Positions 7,334 through 16,359 of a stretch of DNA of 46,661 nt are shown here, piece after piece; position 1 is the first letter of the stretch; each line of letters starts with the position of its first letter. The stretch lies in NCBI GenBank assembly GCA_037442205.1, contig JBBIQS010000068.1, positions 1 to 46,661 on the forward strand, given 5' to 3'. Under the pieces are notes generated by a model. That model did no database searches. It was not told the origin of the DNA and worked only from the letters and a program-made list of their open reading frames with translations. The position numbers were made by a program, and so were the translations under genes. The stretch is from JBBIQS01 sp037442205. GTDB lineage: Bacteria; Myxococcota; Myxococcia; Myxococcales; UBA5297.

Positions 7334-9229
7334 ATGTCTTCTGCACTCTGCCTCGCAGCTACTCTGGCGGCGCTGACCGCCGGCGCCGCAGCGCCCGCTC
7401 CGCGTCCGGCCGAGGTCCAGGCCGCAATCCAGCGGGCCCAGCACAACGCCCTCGAGCTGATGGTCGAGGGAAACCGCTGGAACTTCCCCTCGTACATCGG
7501 AACTCACTACGTCTCTCAATACTCGCTGATGCTGCGCTGGCTCGGACGAACCGAGACCAGGCTGGATCTGGCGGTGCTGCGCCAGCGGCTGTTCGAGGAG
7601 CAGCTGCCCGATGGCTCCTGGTACGCCATCCCCGACCGCAACCTGCGCTCCGGAGAGCTCAGCGCCTCGGTGTGGAACTACTGGGCGCTCAAGGCGATGG
7701 GCGAGTCGCTCGACTCGCCGCGGATGTCCCGGGCCCGAGAGTTCATCCTCAGCCGCGGCGGCCTGGAGAAGGTCAACGCCTTCACCAGGATCTTCCTGGC
7801 GATGTTCGGCAACGGGCGCTGGGACTTCCTCCCCGAGATCCCCTACCTGCTCTTCAACGTCAACCTGCCGTTCAGCCTGGACAGCTTCGCGCAGTGGGTG
7901 GGGCCGCACCTGATGCCCATCGCCTACCTGCGGGCGATGGAGCCCTCCCGCGAGCTGGGGCCGCAGTTCCAACTCGACGAGTTGATCTTCGATCCCAAGG
8001 CGCGCGAGAGGCTCGCCGAGTACCGCCGCGAGCACCGCCGCCGCGTGCCCGACGCAGGCGAACTGGACCTGATCCGCTTCACCCTCGGCCGGCAGCAGCC
8101 GATGGGCAGCATCGGGGCCTACGCCGTGTCGACCATTCTCTCGATCGCCGCCTTCGACGACTTCGCCCGCTTCCGGCCGGCGATGGCCCCGCGGCTGCGG
8201 GCCGCCATGGACAAGGGCTTCTCCTTCATCGAGCAGGGCCACTTCGGCTCGGGTGACGGCAACTATCACGGGGTGGTCGACGACGGGCACTACTGGGACA
8301 CCGCGCTGGTCGGCATCGGGCTTCAGGACTCGGGCGTCCCGCTGGCGAAGCTGAAGCCGGCGGTCGACTACCTGGTGCGCAACCAATCGAGTAACGGCGG
8401 CTTCGCCTTCGGCAATGACTTCTGGTACGCGCCGGACACCGACGACACCGCCGAGATCCTGCTCTTCCTGCGGCCGCACGCCTCGGATCCCAAGGTCGAG
8501 CGCGCCGGGCGGCTGGCGCTGCGCTGGCTGGAGCAGATGCAGAACTCCGACCACGGCTGGGGCGCCTTCTCCAAGGACAACGAAGGCAACTGGCTGCTCA
8601 AGTCGGCGGCCAGCGGGCTGGCGGACTCGGCCGATCTCTTCGACGAGAGCTCGCCGGACGTGGTCGGCCACATCCTCGAGGCCTTTGGCGCCTGGGGGCA
8701 GACCAGGCTCAACTCGAAGACCGTGCGCCGCGCCATCGACTACCTCAAGCAGACGCAGCAGCCCAACGGCACCTGGTGGGCACGCTGGGGCATCAACTAC
8801 GTCTATGGCACCGAGGCGGCGGTGGTCGGGCTGGTGCGCGTCGGCGAGGATCCCAACCAACCCTACCTGCGCCGGGCCCTCGACTGGATCGAGCGGCACC
8901 AGAACCCCGACGGCGGCTTCGGCGAGACCAGCGCCTCCTACGACCATCCGGAGCTGGCCGGGTTCGGCATGAGCACGCCCTCGCAGACTGCTTGGGCGCT
9001 GATCGCTCTGGTCGAGGGCGGCCGCGGCCGGTCGCCGGTGGCAGCGCGGGCGGCGGCCTGGCTGGAGAGCTCAATCCGCGCCGAGGGCCGGTGGGTCGAT
9101 CACTCCTGCGTGGGGACAGGCCACCCCGGGATCATCTACATGGTCTATCCCTCTTACCCCTACGCCTGGCCGCTGAGCGCCCTGGCGCGCTGGGCCCGGG
9201 CCAACGAGCTGGTCACCGCCCAGCGATAG
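7334..9229 (+). CDS. Squalene-hopene cyclase homologue with signal peptide
   Basis: A 631-residue class II triterpene cyclase. It has QW-like repeats along its length (L-P-D-G-S-W, S-N-G-G-F-A-F, D-H-G-W-G-A-F, Q-P-N-G-T-W-W, N-P-D-G-G-F-G), the catalytic D-T-D-D-T motif at 368-372, a W-G-I-N-Y-V-Y-G-T segment and S-T-P-S-Q-T-A-W-A-L near residue 550, all as in bacterial squalene-hopene cyclases. Two things are odd. The N-terminus is a hydrophobic Ala-rich export signal, which these enzymes normally lack. The usual N-H-I-P-F region that supplies the His partner of the catalytic Asp is replaced, and the C-terminal G-T-G-F-P box reads G-T-G-H-P. It may make a different triterpene or not cyclise at all. 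The ATG has GAGGAG seven bases upstream. Confidence 0.88.
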   Translation: MSSALCLAATLAALTAGAAAPAPRPAEVQAAIQRAQHNALELMVEGNRWNFPSYIGTHYVSQYSLMLRWLGRTETRLDLAVLRQRLFEEQLPDGSWYAIPDRNLRSGELSASVWNYWALKAMGESLDSPRMSRAREFILSRGGLEKVNAFTRIFLAMFGNGRWDFLPEIPYLLFNVNLPFSLDSFAQWVGPHLMPIAYLRAMEPSRELGPQFQLDELIFDPKARERLAEYRREHRRRVPDAGELDLIRFTLGRQQPMGSIGAYAVSTILSIAAFDDFARFRPAMAPRLRAAMDKGFSFIEQGHFGSGDGNYHGVVDDGHYWDTALVGIGLQDSGVPLAKLKPAVDYLVRNQSSNGGFAFGNDFWYAPDTDDTAEILLFLRPHASDPKVERAGRLALRWLEQMQNSDHGWGAFSKDNEGNWLLKSAASGLADSADLFDESSPDVVGHILEAFGAWGQTRLNSKTVRRAIDYLKQTQQPNGTWWARWGINYVYGTEAAVVGLVRVGEDPNQPYLRRALDWIERHQNPDGGFGETSASYDHPELAGFGMSTPSQTAWALIALVEGGRGRSPVAARAAAWLESSIRAEGRWVDHSCVGTGHPGIIYMVYPSYPYAWPLSALARWARANELVTAQR

Positions 9230-9278
9230 CGGGCAGCCGAACTGGCGCCCGTGCGCAAGTGTGCCGAGCGCTTCCCTT

Positions 9279-9303
9279 GAAGTTTCTTTAAGCAGAGAAC
9301 TTC
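9279..9303. promoter_or_regulatory. Inverted repeat upstream of the RND efflux operon
   Basis: GAAGTT at 9279-9284 and AACTTC at 9298-9303 form a 6-bp dyad with 13 bases between arms. It lies in an AT-richer patch 60 bases before the first gene of the metal efflux operon, where an operator would be expected. No regulator gene sits beside it, so the function is inferred. Confidence 0.35.
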
Positions 9304-9363
9304 CCCCAGGCGCCGCGCCAGGGGAGAGCGGACCGGCACGCCGATTGCTCAGCAGTAGGGAAA

Positions 9364-10704
9364 ATGCGTGCGACCGCAATCATTTTCCTCTGTGTGACCG
9401 GCCTGTTGCCGGGCCTGGCGCGGGCTGAGGCCGCTGGGGCGGAGGTCCCTTCCGTCGAGCTGCCGGCGCAGCTGACCCTGGCCCAGGCGCTCGAGCTGTC
9501 TCGCAAGCACGGTCTCGACCTGCTCCTGGCCGAAGCAGCGGTCGAGAGCGCGCGGGGGGATCTGCTTGCTGCCTCGGCGATCCCCAACCCTTCGGCCAGC
9601 CTCGGCGGGCTGTGGTCTGTCCACGCCGGGCCGTGCCGGGACCTCTCGGGAGCGGCCGCCGACTGCCCGGCGCCGACCTTCTCGGTGGGCCTGTCGGACT
9701 CCAACGCCGTCGAGGACTCGCTGTCGGGGAAGCGGGGGCTGCGCCAGCAGGTGGCGCGGCTGGCGCTCTCCGCCGCCGAGCTGGGGCGCGGCGAGGTGGA
9801 GCGGACCTTCGAGTTCCAGGTCAAGCAGCAGTTCGTCCAGGCGCTGGTCGCGCAGGAGGCGCTCAAGCTGGCGCGCGACGTGGCCCAGACCTCGACCCGC
9901 GCCGCCGAGCTGACCGAGACCCGCTACCAGGCGGGAGCGGTCTCCGAGGCCGACGTGGCCCGCGCCCAGACCGCCAGGCTCCAAGCGGACCAGGCGGTGG
10001 ACGTGGCAGTGCAGAACGCCGAGCAGGCGAGGTTCGCGCTGGCCTTCCTCCTCGGTGTGCGCAAGCAGCTCCCGCCGTTCGAGGTGCTGGGGGGCGAGCT
10101 TCTCGACGCCAAGGCAGAGCGGCCCAAGATCGAGGCCGGTCCCGGCCCGCTGATCGCCGAGGCCTTCGAGCGCCGGCCGGACCTCCGCGCCGCCCGCAAG
10201 CAACTGGAGCGGGCCGAGGCCCAGCTGCGGCTGTCGCAGCGGCTGCGGTTCCCGGACATCGGGCTGAGCGCCGGCTATGCGCAGCAGCCGGGCCTCGCCC
10301 CAGACATCGCCCCGCCGACGCTGTCGGTCGGGCTGACGGCCACGCTGCCGGTCTTCTATCAGCAGCAGGGCGAGATCCAGCGGGCGGAGGCCGACGTGCG
10401 CGCGCAGCGGGTCGGCATCGCCAAGTCCGAGAGCCAGGTGGTGGCCGACGTCCAGAGCGCCTGGGCCGGGTATCTGAGCGCCCGCCAACTGCTGGCGCGG
10501 ATGGAGAGCGGGCTGTTGGAGCGCGCCCGGCGCGGGCGCGACCTGGTGCTGATCCAGCTGCAGAAGGGCGCCACCTCGCTGCTCGAGTACCTCGACGCCC
10601 AGCGGACCTTCACTTCCACCAACCTGGAGTACCTCCAGGACCTGACCGCCTACTGGACCAGCGTCTTCAACCTGGAGCAGGCGGTGTCGAGGGAGCTGCG
10701 ATGA
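9364..10704 (+). CDS. TolC-like outer membrane efflux channel (CzcC/CusC type)
   Basis: A 446-residue outer membrane factor. Residues 1-22 form a cleavable signal peptide ending A-R-A. Two OEP repeats follow, each rich in long amphipathic helices: L-T-L-A-Q-A-L-E-L-S near 38, the first helical hairpin to about 230, and the second from R-P-D-L-R-A-A-R-K-Q-L near 275 to the end, with the typical L-E-Y-L-D-A-Q-R-T-F near 410. It forms the trimeric channel through the outer membrane for the pump encoded next. Its TGA overlaps the ATG of the adaptor (ATGA), showing translational coupling. The Y-Q-A-G-A-V-S-E-A-D segment is the standard family box. Substrate class is taken from the pump gene. Confidence 0.9.
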   Translation: MRATAIIFLCVTGLLPGLARAEAAGAEVPSVELPAQLTLAQALELSRKHGLDLLLAEAAVESARGDLLAASAIPNPSASLGGLWSVHAGPCRDLSGAAADCPAPTFSVGLSDSNAVEDSLSGKRGLRQQVARLALSAAELGRGEVERTFEFQVKQQFVQALVAQEALKLARDVAQTSTRAAELTETRYQAGAVSEADVARAQTARLQADQAVDVAVQNAEQARFALAFLLGVRKQLPPFEVLGGELLDAKAERPKIEAGPGPLIAEAFERRPDLRAARKQLERAEAQLRLSQRLRFPDIGLSAGYAQQPGLAPDIAPPTLSVGLTATLPVFYQQQGEIQRAEADVRAQRVGIAKSESQVVADVQSAWAGYLSARQLLARMESGLLERARRGRDLVLIQLQKGATSLLEYLDAQRTFTSTNLEYLQDLTAYWTSVFNLEQAVSRELR

Positions 10705-12857
10705 AACGGCTGATCGCGGTGCTGGCCGGTGCGATGGCGATCTCCTGCGGCGAAGGGGTCGCGGCGACGATCGAGGAACCGCCCGACGACGAGGTGTGGC
10801 TCACTTCCGAGGCCTCCAAGAACGCCCGCCTCGTCCCGCTGGCCCGGCAGAAGCTGCCGCAGGCGCTGCGCGCGGCGGGCCGGGTAGCCTTCGACGACCT
10901 GCGCGTCAGCCACGTCTTCACTCCGGTGACCGGCCGGGTGGTCAAGGTCCTGGCGCAGCCCGGGCAGCGGCTGCAGAAGGGCGCGCCGCTGGCGGTCATC
11001 GCCTCGCCCGACGTCGGCAGCGCCTTCTCCGACCTGCTCAAGGCCCAATCCGACCTCGAGGCGACCCAGAAGGAGCTCGAGCGGCAGCAGCGGCTGCTGG
11101 CGGCCCAGGCCGGCACCCAGCGGGATCTCGAGACCGCGGAGGGAAATTTCCGCAAGGCCTCGGCCGAGCTGGAGCGCGCCCGCCAGCGGGCGGCGCTGCT
11201 GCGCTCCGGCACGGTGAACGACGTCACCCAGGAGCTGACCCTGCGCAGCCCCATCGCCGGCGACCTGATCGCGCGCGCGGTGGGCCCGGGGATGGAGGTC
11301 CAGGGGCTCTACTCCGGCGGCAGTGCCGTCGAGCTGTTCACCGTCGGCGACACCCAGCAGGTCTGGATCTACGCCGACGTCGCCGAGTCAGACCTGCACA
11401 AGGTCAGGCTGGGCGCCAAGGCCTCGGTGAAGGTCGCCGCGCTGCCCGACCGCACCTTCGAGGGGAAGGTGGAATGGATCTCCGAGACCCTGGACCCGGT
11501 GCTGCGGACGGCGCGCATCCGCTGCCTGATCCCCAATTCCAGCGGCGAGCTCTTCCCCGAGATGTACGCCTCGGTGAGCATCGAGACCGAGCCCCGGCAG
11601 GCGCTGGCCATTCCACGCGAGTCGGTGGTTCCGATCAGCAGCCAGAACTTCGCCTTCGTCGCCGCCGGCAAGCGGAGCGACGGACGGATGATCTGCAAAC
11701 GCCGGGCGATCAAGATCGCCGACAGCGGCGTGCCCGAGCTGGCCGAAGTGCTCGACGGGCTGAAAGAGGGCGAGCAGCTGGTCATCGAGGGAGCCGCCAC
11801 CCACCGCGATGCCAACGACGAGGCCTGGGTTTCTCAGGCGCAGCTGCAGGCGGCCGGAATCCGCCTGGCGGTGGCCAAGCAGCAGGATGTCGAGGACGCA
11901 GTGACCATCGGCGGCCGGCTGTCGTTCGACGAGCTGCGGGTGACCCATGTCTACGCCCCGGTCACCGGCCGGATCTCGAAGGTCCACGCCGGCCTCGGGC
12001 AGCGGGTGCGCAAGGGCGATCCGCTGCTGAGCTTGGCGTCGCCCGACGTCGGGAGCGCCTTCTCCGACGTGGTGAAGGCCAGGGCCGACCTGACCGCCGC
12101 CGAGCACGAACTGGAGCGGCAGAAGGAGCTGTTCGAGGCCCACGCCGGAGCCCGGCGCGATCTGGAGGTCGCCGAGAACGCCTTCAAGAAGGCCAAGGCG
12201 GAGTTCGATCGCGCCGAGCAGAAGAAGCTGCTGCTGCGCTCCGGCGCCGCCGACGGGGTGAGCCAGGAGTTCACCTTGCGCAGCCCGATCGACGGCGAGG
12301 TGGTGGCCCGCAACGTCTTCCCCGGGCTCGAGGTGCAGGGGCAGTACTCCGGCGCCGGACAGGCCGTCGAGCTCTTCACTATCGGCGACATCGACCGGCT
12401 GCTGGTGCTGGGCGAGGTCTACGAGATGGACCTGCCGCAGGTGCGCGACGGTGCCCCGGTGACCCTCAAGTTGCCTTCGGCGCCCGACAAGCTGTTCCGC
12501 GGCACCGCCGAGTGGGTGGCCGACGTGCTGGACCCTCAGTCGCACACCGCCAAGGTCCGCTGCATCTTCGACAACTCCGATCACCTGCTGAAGCCGGAGA
12601 TGTACGAGATGGTGTCGGTCACCGTGCCGGCGGCGCACCTGCTGGCCCTGCCGCGCACCGCGATCCTGCGCCAGGGGGCGGAGACGGTGATCTTCGTGCG
12701 CGACGGCACCGCGCCGGACGAGCGGATCGGCTTCAAGCGACGGGTGGTGCAGGTGGACGAACAGCGGCCGGGCGGCCTGGTGCCGGTGGTCGGCGGCCTG
12801 CACGAGGGCGAGACGGTGGTGGTGGCCGGGGGCGTCTTCCTCCTCGGGATGCTCTAG
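10701..12857 (+). CDS. Tandem-duplicated RND periplasmic adaptor (two fused CusB/CzcB-like units)
   Basis: A 718-residue membrane fusion protein, about twice the usual length. A signal ending A-I-S-C (Cys16) suggests a lipoprotein. Two complete adaptor units follow: residues about 30-370 and 373-718. Each has the lipoyl-type strand P-V-T-G-R, S-P-D-V-G-S-A-F-S-D, a coiled-coil hairpin ending L-L-R-S-G, a second half-lipoyl segment (L-R-S-P-I-x-G) and beta-barrel and membrane-proximal domains. The offset is 343-345 residues. Over about 110 aligned residues the units are roughly 60 percent identical by hand count. The gene overlaps the channel gene by ATGA and ends 20 bp before the pump gene. 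A pump normally takes six adaptors, so this chain would supply them as three fused pairs. No His- or Met-rich metal site is obvious. Confidence 0.9.
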   Translation: MKRLIAVLAGAMAISCGEGVAATIEEPPDDEVWLTSEASKNARLVPLARQKLPQALRAAGRVAFDDLRVSHVFTPVTGRVVKVLAQPGQRLQKGAPLAVIASPDVGSAFSDLLKAQSDLEATQKELERQQRLLAAQAGTQRDLETAEGNFRKASAELERARQRAALLRSGTVNDVTQELTLRSPIAGDLIARAVGPGMEVQGLYSGGSAVELFTVGDTQQVWIYADVAESDLHKVRLGAKASVKVAALPDRTFEGKVEWISETLDPVLRTARIRCLIPNSSGELFPEMYASVSIETEPRQALAIPRESVVPISSQNFAFVAAGKRSDGRMICKRRAIKIADSGVPELAEVLDGLKEGEQLVIEGAATHRDANDEAWVSQAQLQAAGIRLAVAKQQDVEDAVTIGGRLSFDELRVTHVYAPVTGRISKVHAGLGQRVRKGDPLLSLASPDVGSAFSDVVKARADLTAAEHELERQKELFEAHAGARRDLEVAENAFKKAKAEFDRAEQKKLLLRSGAADGVSQEFTLRSPIDGEVVARNVFPGLEVQGQYSGAGQAVELFTIGDIDRLLVLGEVYEMDLPQVRDGAPVTLKLPSAPDKLFRGTAEWVADVLDPQSHTAKVRCIFDNSDHLLKPEMYEMVSVTVPAAHLLALPRTAILRQGAETVIFVRDGTAPDERIGFKRRVVQVDEQRPGGLVPVVGGLHEGETVVVAGGVFLLGML

Positions 12858-12877
12858 CCGCGAGGTCAGGGGTTTCC

Positions 12878-15800
12878 ATGGTTCAGCGTCTGGTCGGATA
12901 CGCGCTCGCGAATCGAGTGGTGGTGGGCTTCCTGGCGCTGGCGGCGACGGCCGCCGGGCTGTTCGCCTACTCGCGCCTGCCGATCGAGGCCTATCCCAAC
13001 CCGGTGCCGCCGCTGGTGGAGATCATCGCCCAGCCGCCCGGCTGGAGCGCCGAGGAGGTGGAGCGCTACGTCACCGTGCCGCTGGAGATCGGCCTGGCGG
13101 GGATGCCCGGGCTCGACCACATGCGTTCGCAGTCGCTGTTCGGGCTGACCGACGTCAAGTGCTACTTCAAGTGGGGCGTCGAGTACAAAGACGCGCGCCA
13201 GGAGGTGATCAACCGCCTCCAGTTCATCCAGCTGCCCCAAGGGGTTCAGGCCGACATCTCGCCCTGGAACGCCATCGGCGAAGTCTACCGCTACGTGCTC
13301 AAGGGGCCGGGTTACTCGCTGATGGAGCTCAAGTCGGCGGCCGACTGGATCCTCGAGCGCCAGTTCAAGCAGGTGCCGGGCGTGGCCGACGTGGTGACCT
13401 TCGGCGGCGACACCAAGGAGTACCACGTCGAAGTGGACCCCTACCGGCTGCGGGCGCGCGGGGTGCAACTGACGCAGCTGATGAGCGCCATCGCCAACGC
13501 CAACCAGAACAGCGGCGGCCAGCGGGTGGCGCTGGGCGAGCAGGCCTACACCATCCGCGGCATCGGCCTGATCCGCTCGCTCAAGGACATCGAGGACGTG
13601 GTGGTGCTCGAGCAGAAAGGCGTGCCGGTGCGGGTGCGCGACGTGGCCGACGTGGTGCTCGGGCACGCCCCGCGGCTGGGGAAGGTGGGGCACGACGAGG
13701 ACCCGGACGTGGTCCAGGGCACGGTGCTGATGCGCTACGGCGAGGAGACCCGTCGCACGCTCGAAGGCATCCACGCCCGGGTCGAGACCATCCGCAAGAA
13801 CCACCTGTTGCCGCCGGGGATGACCATCGAGGCCTACTACGACCGCGGCAACCTGGTGCAGCTGACCACTCACACGGTGATGGAGAACCTGCTGGTGGGC
13901 ATGGGGCTGGTGACGCTGGTGCTGCTGGCTTTCCTGGGCAGCGTGCGAGCGGCGCTGGTGACGGCGATCAACATCCCGGTGGCGCTGCTGCTGGCCTTCA
14001 TGGGAATGGTCCTGTCGGGGACGCCGGCCAACCTGCTGTCGCTGGGCGCGGTGGACTTCGGCATCGTCATCGACTCCACCGTGATCATGGTCGAGAACGT
14101 CTTCCGCCACCTGTCGCACGGCAAGGGGACGGTGCTCGAGCGGATCCACGCCGCCGCCGGGGAGGTCGGGCGGCCGATGGCCTTCGCCACGGTGATCATC
14201 GGGACCGCCTTCCTGCCGCTGTTCACCATGACCGGCGTCTCGGGGGTGATCTTCTCGCCGATGGCGCACACCTACGCCTTCGCCATCGGCGGGGCGATCC
14301 TGCTGGCGCTGACCCTGACCCCGGTGCTGCTGTCGAAGGTGATGCCGGAGCACGCCGAGGAGAAGGACACCCTGGCGATGCGCGGGTTGCAGCGGGTCTT
14401 CTTCCCGCTGTTCGAGAAGGCGCTGCGCCGTCCGGCGCTGGCGACCGCGGCGACCGGGGCGCTCATCGCCTGCTGCTTCGCCATCTTCCCGTTCCTGGGC
14501 AGCGAGTTCATGCCCAAGCTCGAGGAGGGCAACCTCTGGATTCGCGCCACGCTGCCGATGTCGATCTCGCTCGAGGAGTCGTCGAAGCAGGTCGAGCGCT
14601 TCCGGCAGATCGTCAGCCGGCGGCAGGAGGTGGTGTCGGTCAACTCGCAGCTCGGGCGGCCCGACGACGGCACCGACGTCACCGGCTTCCATAACATGGA
14701 GCTCTTCGCGCCGCTCAAGCCGGCCGGCGAGTGGCCCAAGGGGATGACCAAGGCCAAGCTGACCGAGCAGCTCACCCGCGAGCTGGAGGCCGCCTTCCCC
14801 GGGGCGATCTTCAACTTCTCCCAGTACCTCTCCGACAACGTCGACGAGGCGCTGTCGGGAGTGAAGGGCGAGAACAGCATCAAGGTCATCGGGCCGGAGA
14901 TCGAGAAGAACGAGGCCACCGCCGACGCCATCGTCGATCAGCTCGGCGGGGTGAAGGGGGTGACCGACCTGGGGCTCTATCGGTCGATGGGGCAGCCGAG
15001 CATCAAGATCGTCCCCGACCGCGCGCTCTGCGACCGCTACGGCCTCAACACCGGGGACGTGGCGGCGGTGGTGTCGGCGGCGGTGGGCGGGCAGGTGGCG
15101 ACGCAGGTCTACGAGGGCGACCGCAGCTTCGCGCTGACGGTGCGCTGGAAGGAGGAGTACCGGACCAGCGTGGCGGCGATCCGCAAGATCACCGTGGCCT
15201 CGCCCGACGGCAGCCAGATCCCGATCGGCCAGCTGGCCACGGTCACCGAGGAGGACAGCCCCTCGGTCATCTACCGGGAGGACGGTCAGCGCTATTCGCC
15301 GGTGAAGTTCTCGGTGCGCGACCGAGACCTGGGCTCGACCATCGCCGAGGCGCGCGAGCGGGTGGCCAAGCAGGTGGCGCTGGCGCCGGCGACGCACCTG
15401 GATTGGGCGGGGCAGATCAACGAGCTCAATGAGGCGATGGGGCGGCTGCTGCTGATCATCCCCTTCACGCTGCTGGTGATCGGCTTCCTGGTCTACAGCG
15501 CGGTGAAGAGCTGGCTGGACACGGTGCTGGTGCTGCTGTCGATCCCGCTGGCGTGCAGCGGTGGGCTGCTGGCGCTGCTCTTGGCGGGAGAGAGCTTCTC
15601 GGTGTCGGCGGCGATGGGGTTCATCTCGATCTTCGGGATCGCCATCCAGGGCGCGATCCTGGTGGTGACCTACGCCCAGCGGCAGTGGGCCGAGGGCGCC
15701 AGCCTCGAGGAGGGCGCGTTGGCGGCGGCGCGGCAGCGCTTCCGCCCGGTGCTGATGACCACCCTGGTGGCGACTCTCGGTTTGCTCCCGGCGGCGCTCT

Positions 15801-15982
15801 CCAACGGCATCGGGGCCCAGGCCCAGAAGCCGCTGGCGATCGTGGTCATCGGTGGGTCGCTGGCGCTGGCGCTGCTGAGCCAGGTTCTGCTGCCGCCGGT
15901 GGTCATGCTGGGCCACAAGCTCTTCGACCGGCCGGTCGCGCGTCCTCAGACCGCCGGCGAGCCGAAGGCGCTGACGGGGTAG
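12878..15982 (+). CDS. Heavy-metal-type RND efflux pump (CzcA/CusA family)
   Basis: A 1034-residue inner membrane RND transporter of normal length. It has the first helix after M-V-Q-R-L-V, a large periplasmic loop, helices 2-6 from about 345, a second periplasmic loop and a closing helix bundle. The proton relay of the heavy-metal branch is present in helix 4: Asp393, Asp399 and Glu406 in D-F-G-I-V-I-D-S-T-V-I-M-V-E-N, with the same spacing as the DFG...D...E motif of CzcA. The usual G-A after the second Asp is S-T. The exported ion is not clear from sequence; divalent zinc/cobalt-type export is more likely than copper given the DFG motif. The ATG has an AGGTCAGGGG site just upstream. It is the last gene of the operon. 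Confidence 0.92.
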   Translation: MVQRLVGYALANRVVVGFLALAATAAGLFAYSRLPIEAYPNPVPPLVEIIAQPPGWSAEEVERYVTVPLEIGLAGMPGLDHMRSQSLFGLTDVKCYFKWGVEYKDARQEVINRLQFIQLPQGVQADISPWNAIGEVYRYVLKGPGYSLMELKSAADWILERQFKQVPGVADVVTFGGDTKEYHVEVDPYRLRARGVQLTQLMSAIANANQNSGGQRVALGEQAYTIRGIGLIRSLKDIEDVVVLEQKGVPVRVRDVADVVLGHAPRLGKVGHDEDPDVVQGTVLMRYGEETRRTLEGIHARVETIRKNHLLPPGMTIEAYYDRGNLVQLTTHTVMENLLVGMGLVTLVLLAFLGSVRAALVTAINIPVALLLAFMGMVLSGTPANLLSLGAVDFGIVIDSTVIMVENVFRHLSHGKGTVLERIHAAAGEVGRPMAFATVIIGTAFLPLFTMTGVSGVIFSPMAHTYAFAIGGAILLALTLTPVLLSKVMPEHAEEKDTLAMRGLQRVFFPLFEKALRRPALATAATGALIACCFAIFPFLGSEFMPKLEEGNLWIRATLPMSISLEESSKQVERFRQIVSRRQEVVSVNSQLGRPDDGTDVTGFHNMELFAPLKPAGEWPKGMTKAKLTEQLTRELEAAFPGAIFNFSQYLSDNVDEALSGVKGENSIKVIGPEIEKNEATADAIVDQLGGVKGVTDLGLYRSMGQPSIKIVPDRALCDRYGLNTGDVAAVVSAAVGGQVATQVYEGDRSFALTVRWKEEYRTSVAAIRKITVASPDGSQIPIGQLATVTEEDSPSVIYREDGQRYSPVKFSVRDRDLGSTIAEARERVAKQVALAPATHLDWAGQINELNEAMGRLLLIIPFTLLVIGFLVYSAVKSWLDTVLVLLSIPLACSGGLLALLLAGESFSVSAAMGFISIFGIAIQGAILVVTYAQRQWAEGASLEEGALAAARQRFRPVLMTTLVATLGLLPAALSNGIGAQAQKPLAIVVIGGSLALALLSQVLLPPVVMLGHKLFDRPVARPQTAGEPKALTG

Positions 15983-16359
15983 GGCAGGCGAAATCGCCAG
16001 AGGCCGGCCGGCATCAGACCGATTCAGTCCCCATGCGGCCCGACGCACGCGAGCTTGGTTTTTCGAGACGTTTGCGTCGCCGAGGCGAAGCACCCCCGTT
16101 TTGAGCCTCGCAGGCAGGCCGCCGGTGCAGCTCGAGCTGGTACCAGTAGATCGCTCTCCACCTGCGCGCTCCAAGTGCTGGCACGGCATTGCCCCCGCGC
16201 CGGATCTCCGGTACCCGGTTCGGACGATGAGGCAGGCGAGGGGAGCCCGCAGTTGAGGGATGGTCCCCCGAAGCAGCGCGCCTTAATCCCCCGAGGCCTT
16301 GGGAAGTTCCCAAGCCCCGCCGAGTACGGGCCAACCTCGAGCAGCCAAAGGGGGACGGT
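15983..16359. other. Intergenic region before the sulfatase
   Basis: These 377 bases hold no reading frame I would call coding. They end the RND operon without a strong terminator (only a weak GGCG/CGCC hairpin near 15988) and carry the sulfatase leader, with a perfect palindrome at 16298-16314. The rest shows no recognisable feature. Confidence 0.6.
16298..16314. promoter_or_regulatory. Perfect 17-bp palindrome upstream of the sulfatase
   Basis: CTTGGGAA and TTCCCAAG flank a single central G. The site lies 45 bases before the sulfatase ATG and is a good candidate operator for a dimeric regulator. It could also fold as part of the leader RNA, but a 1-base loop argues for a DNA site. Confidence 0.5.

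Noticed and set aside
3894..7346. A 1150-residue open frame on the minus strand across the DUF362 and transporter genes
   Set aside because: It is antisense to two clear genes, has no recognisable domain, and is explained by GC-rich third positions that keep the opposite frame open.
12866..16189. A 1107-residue minus-strand frame over the RND pump gene
   Set aside because: It mirrors the coding strand of the pump, is low complexity in Arg, His and Gln, and has no family match I recognise.
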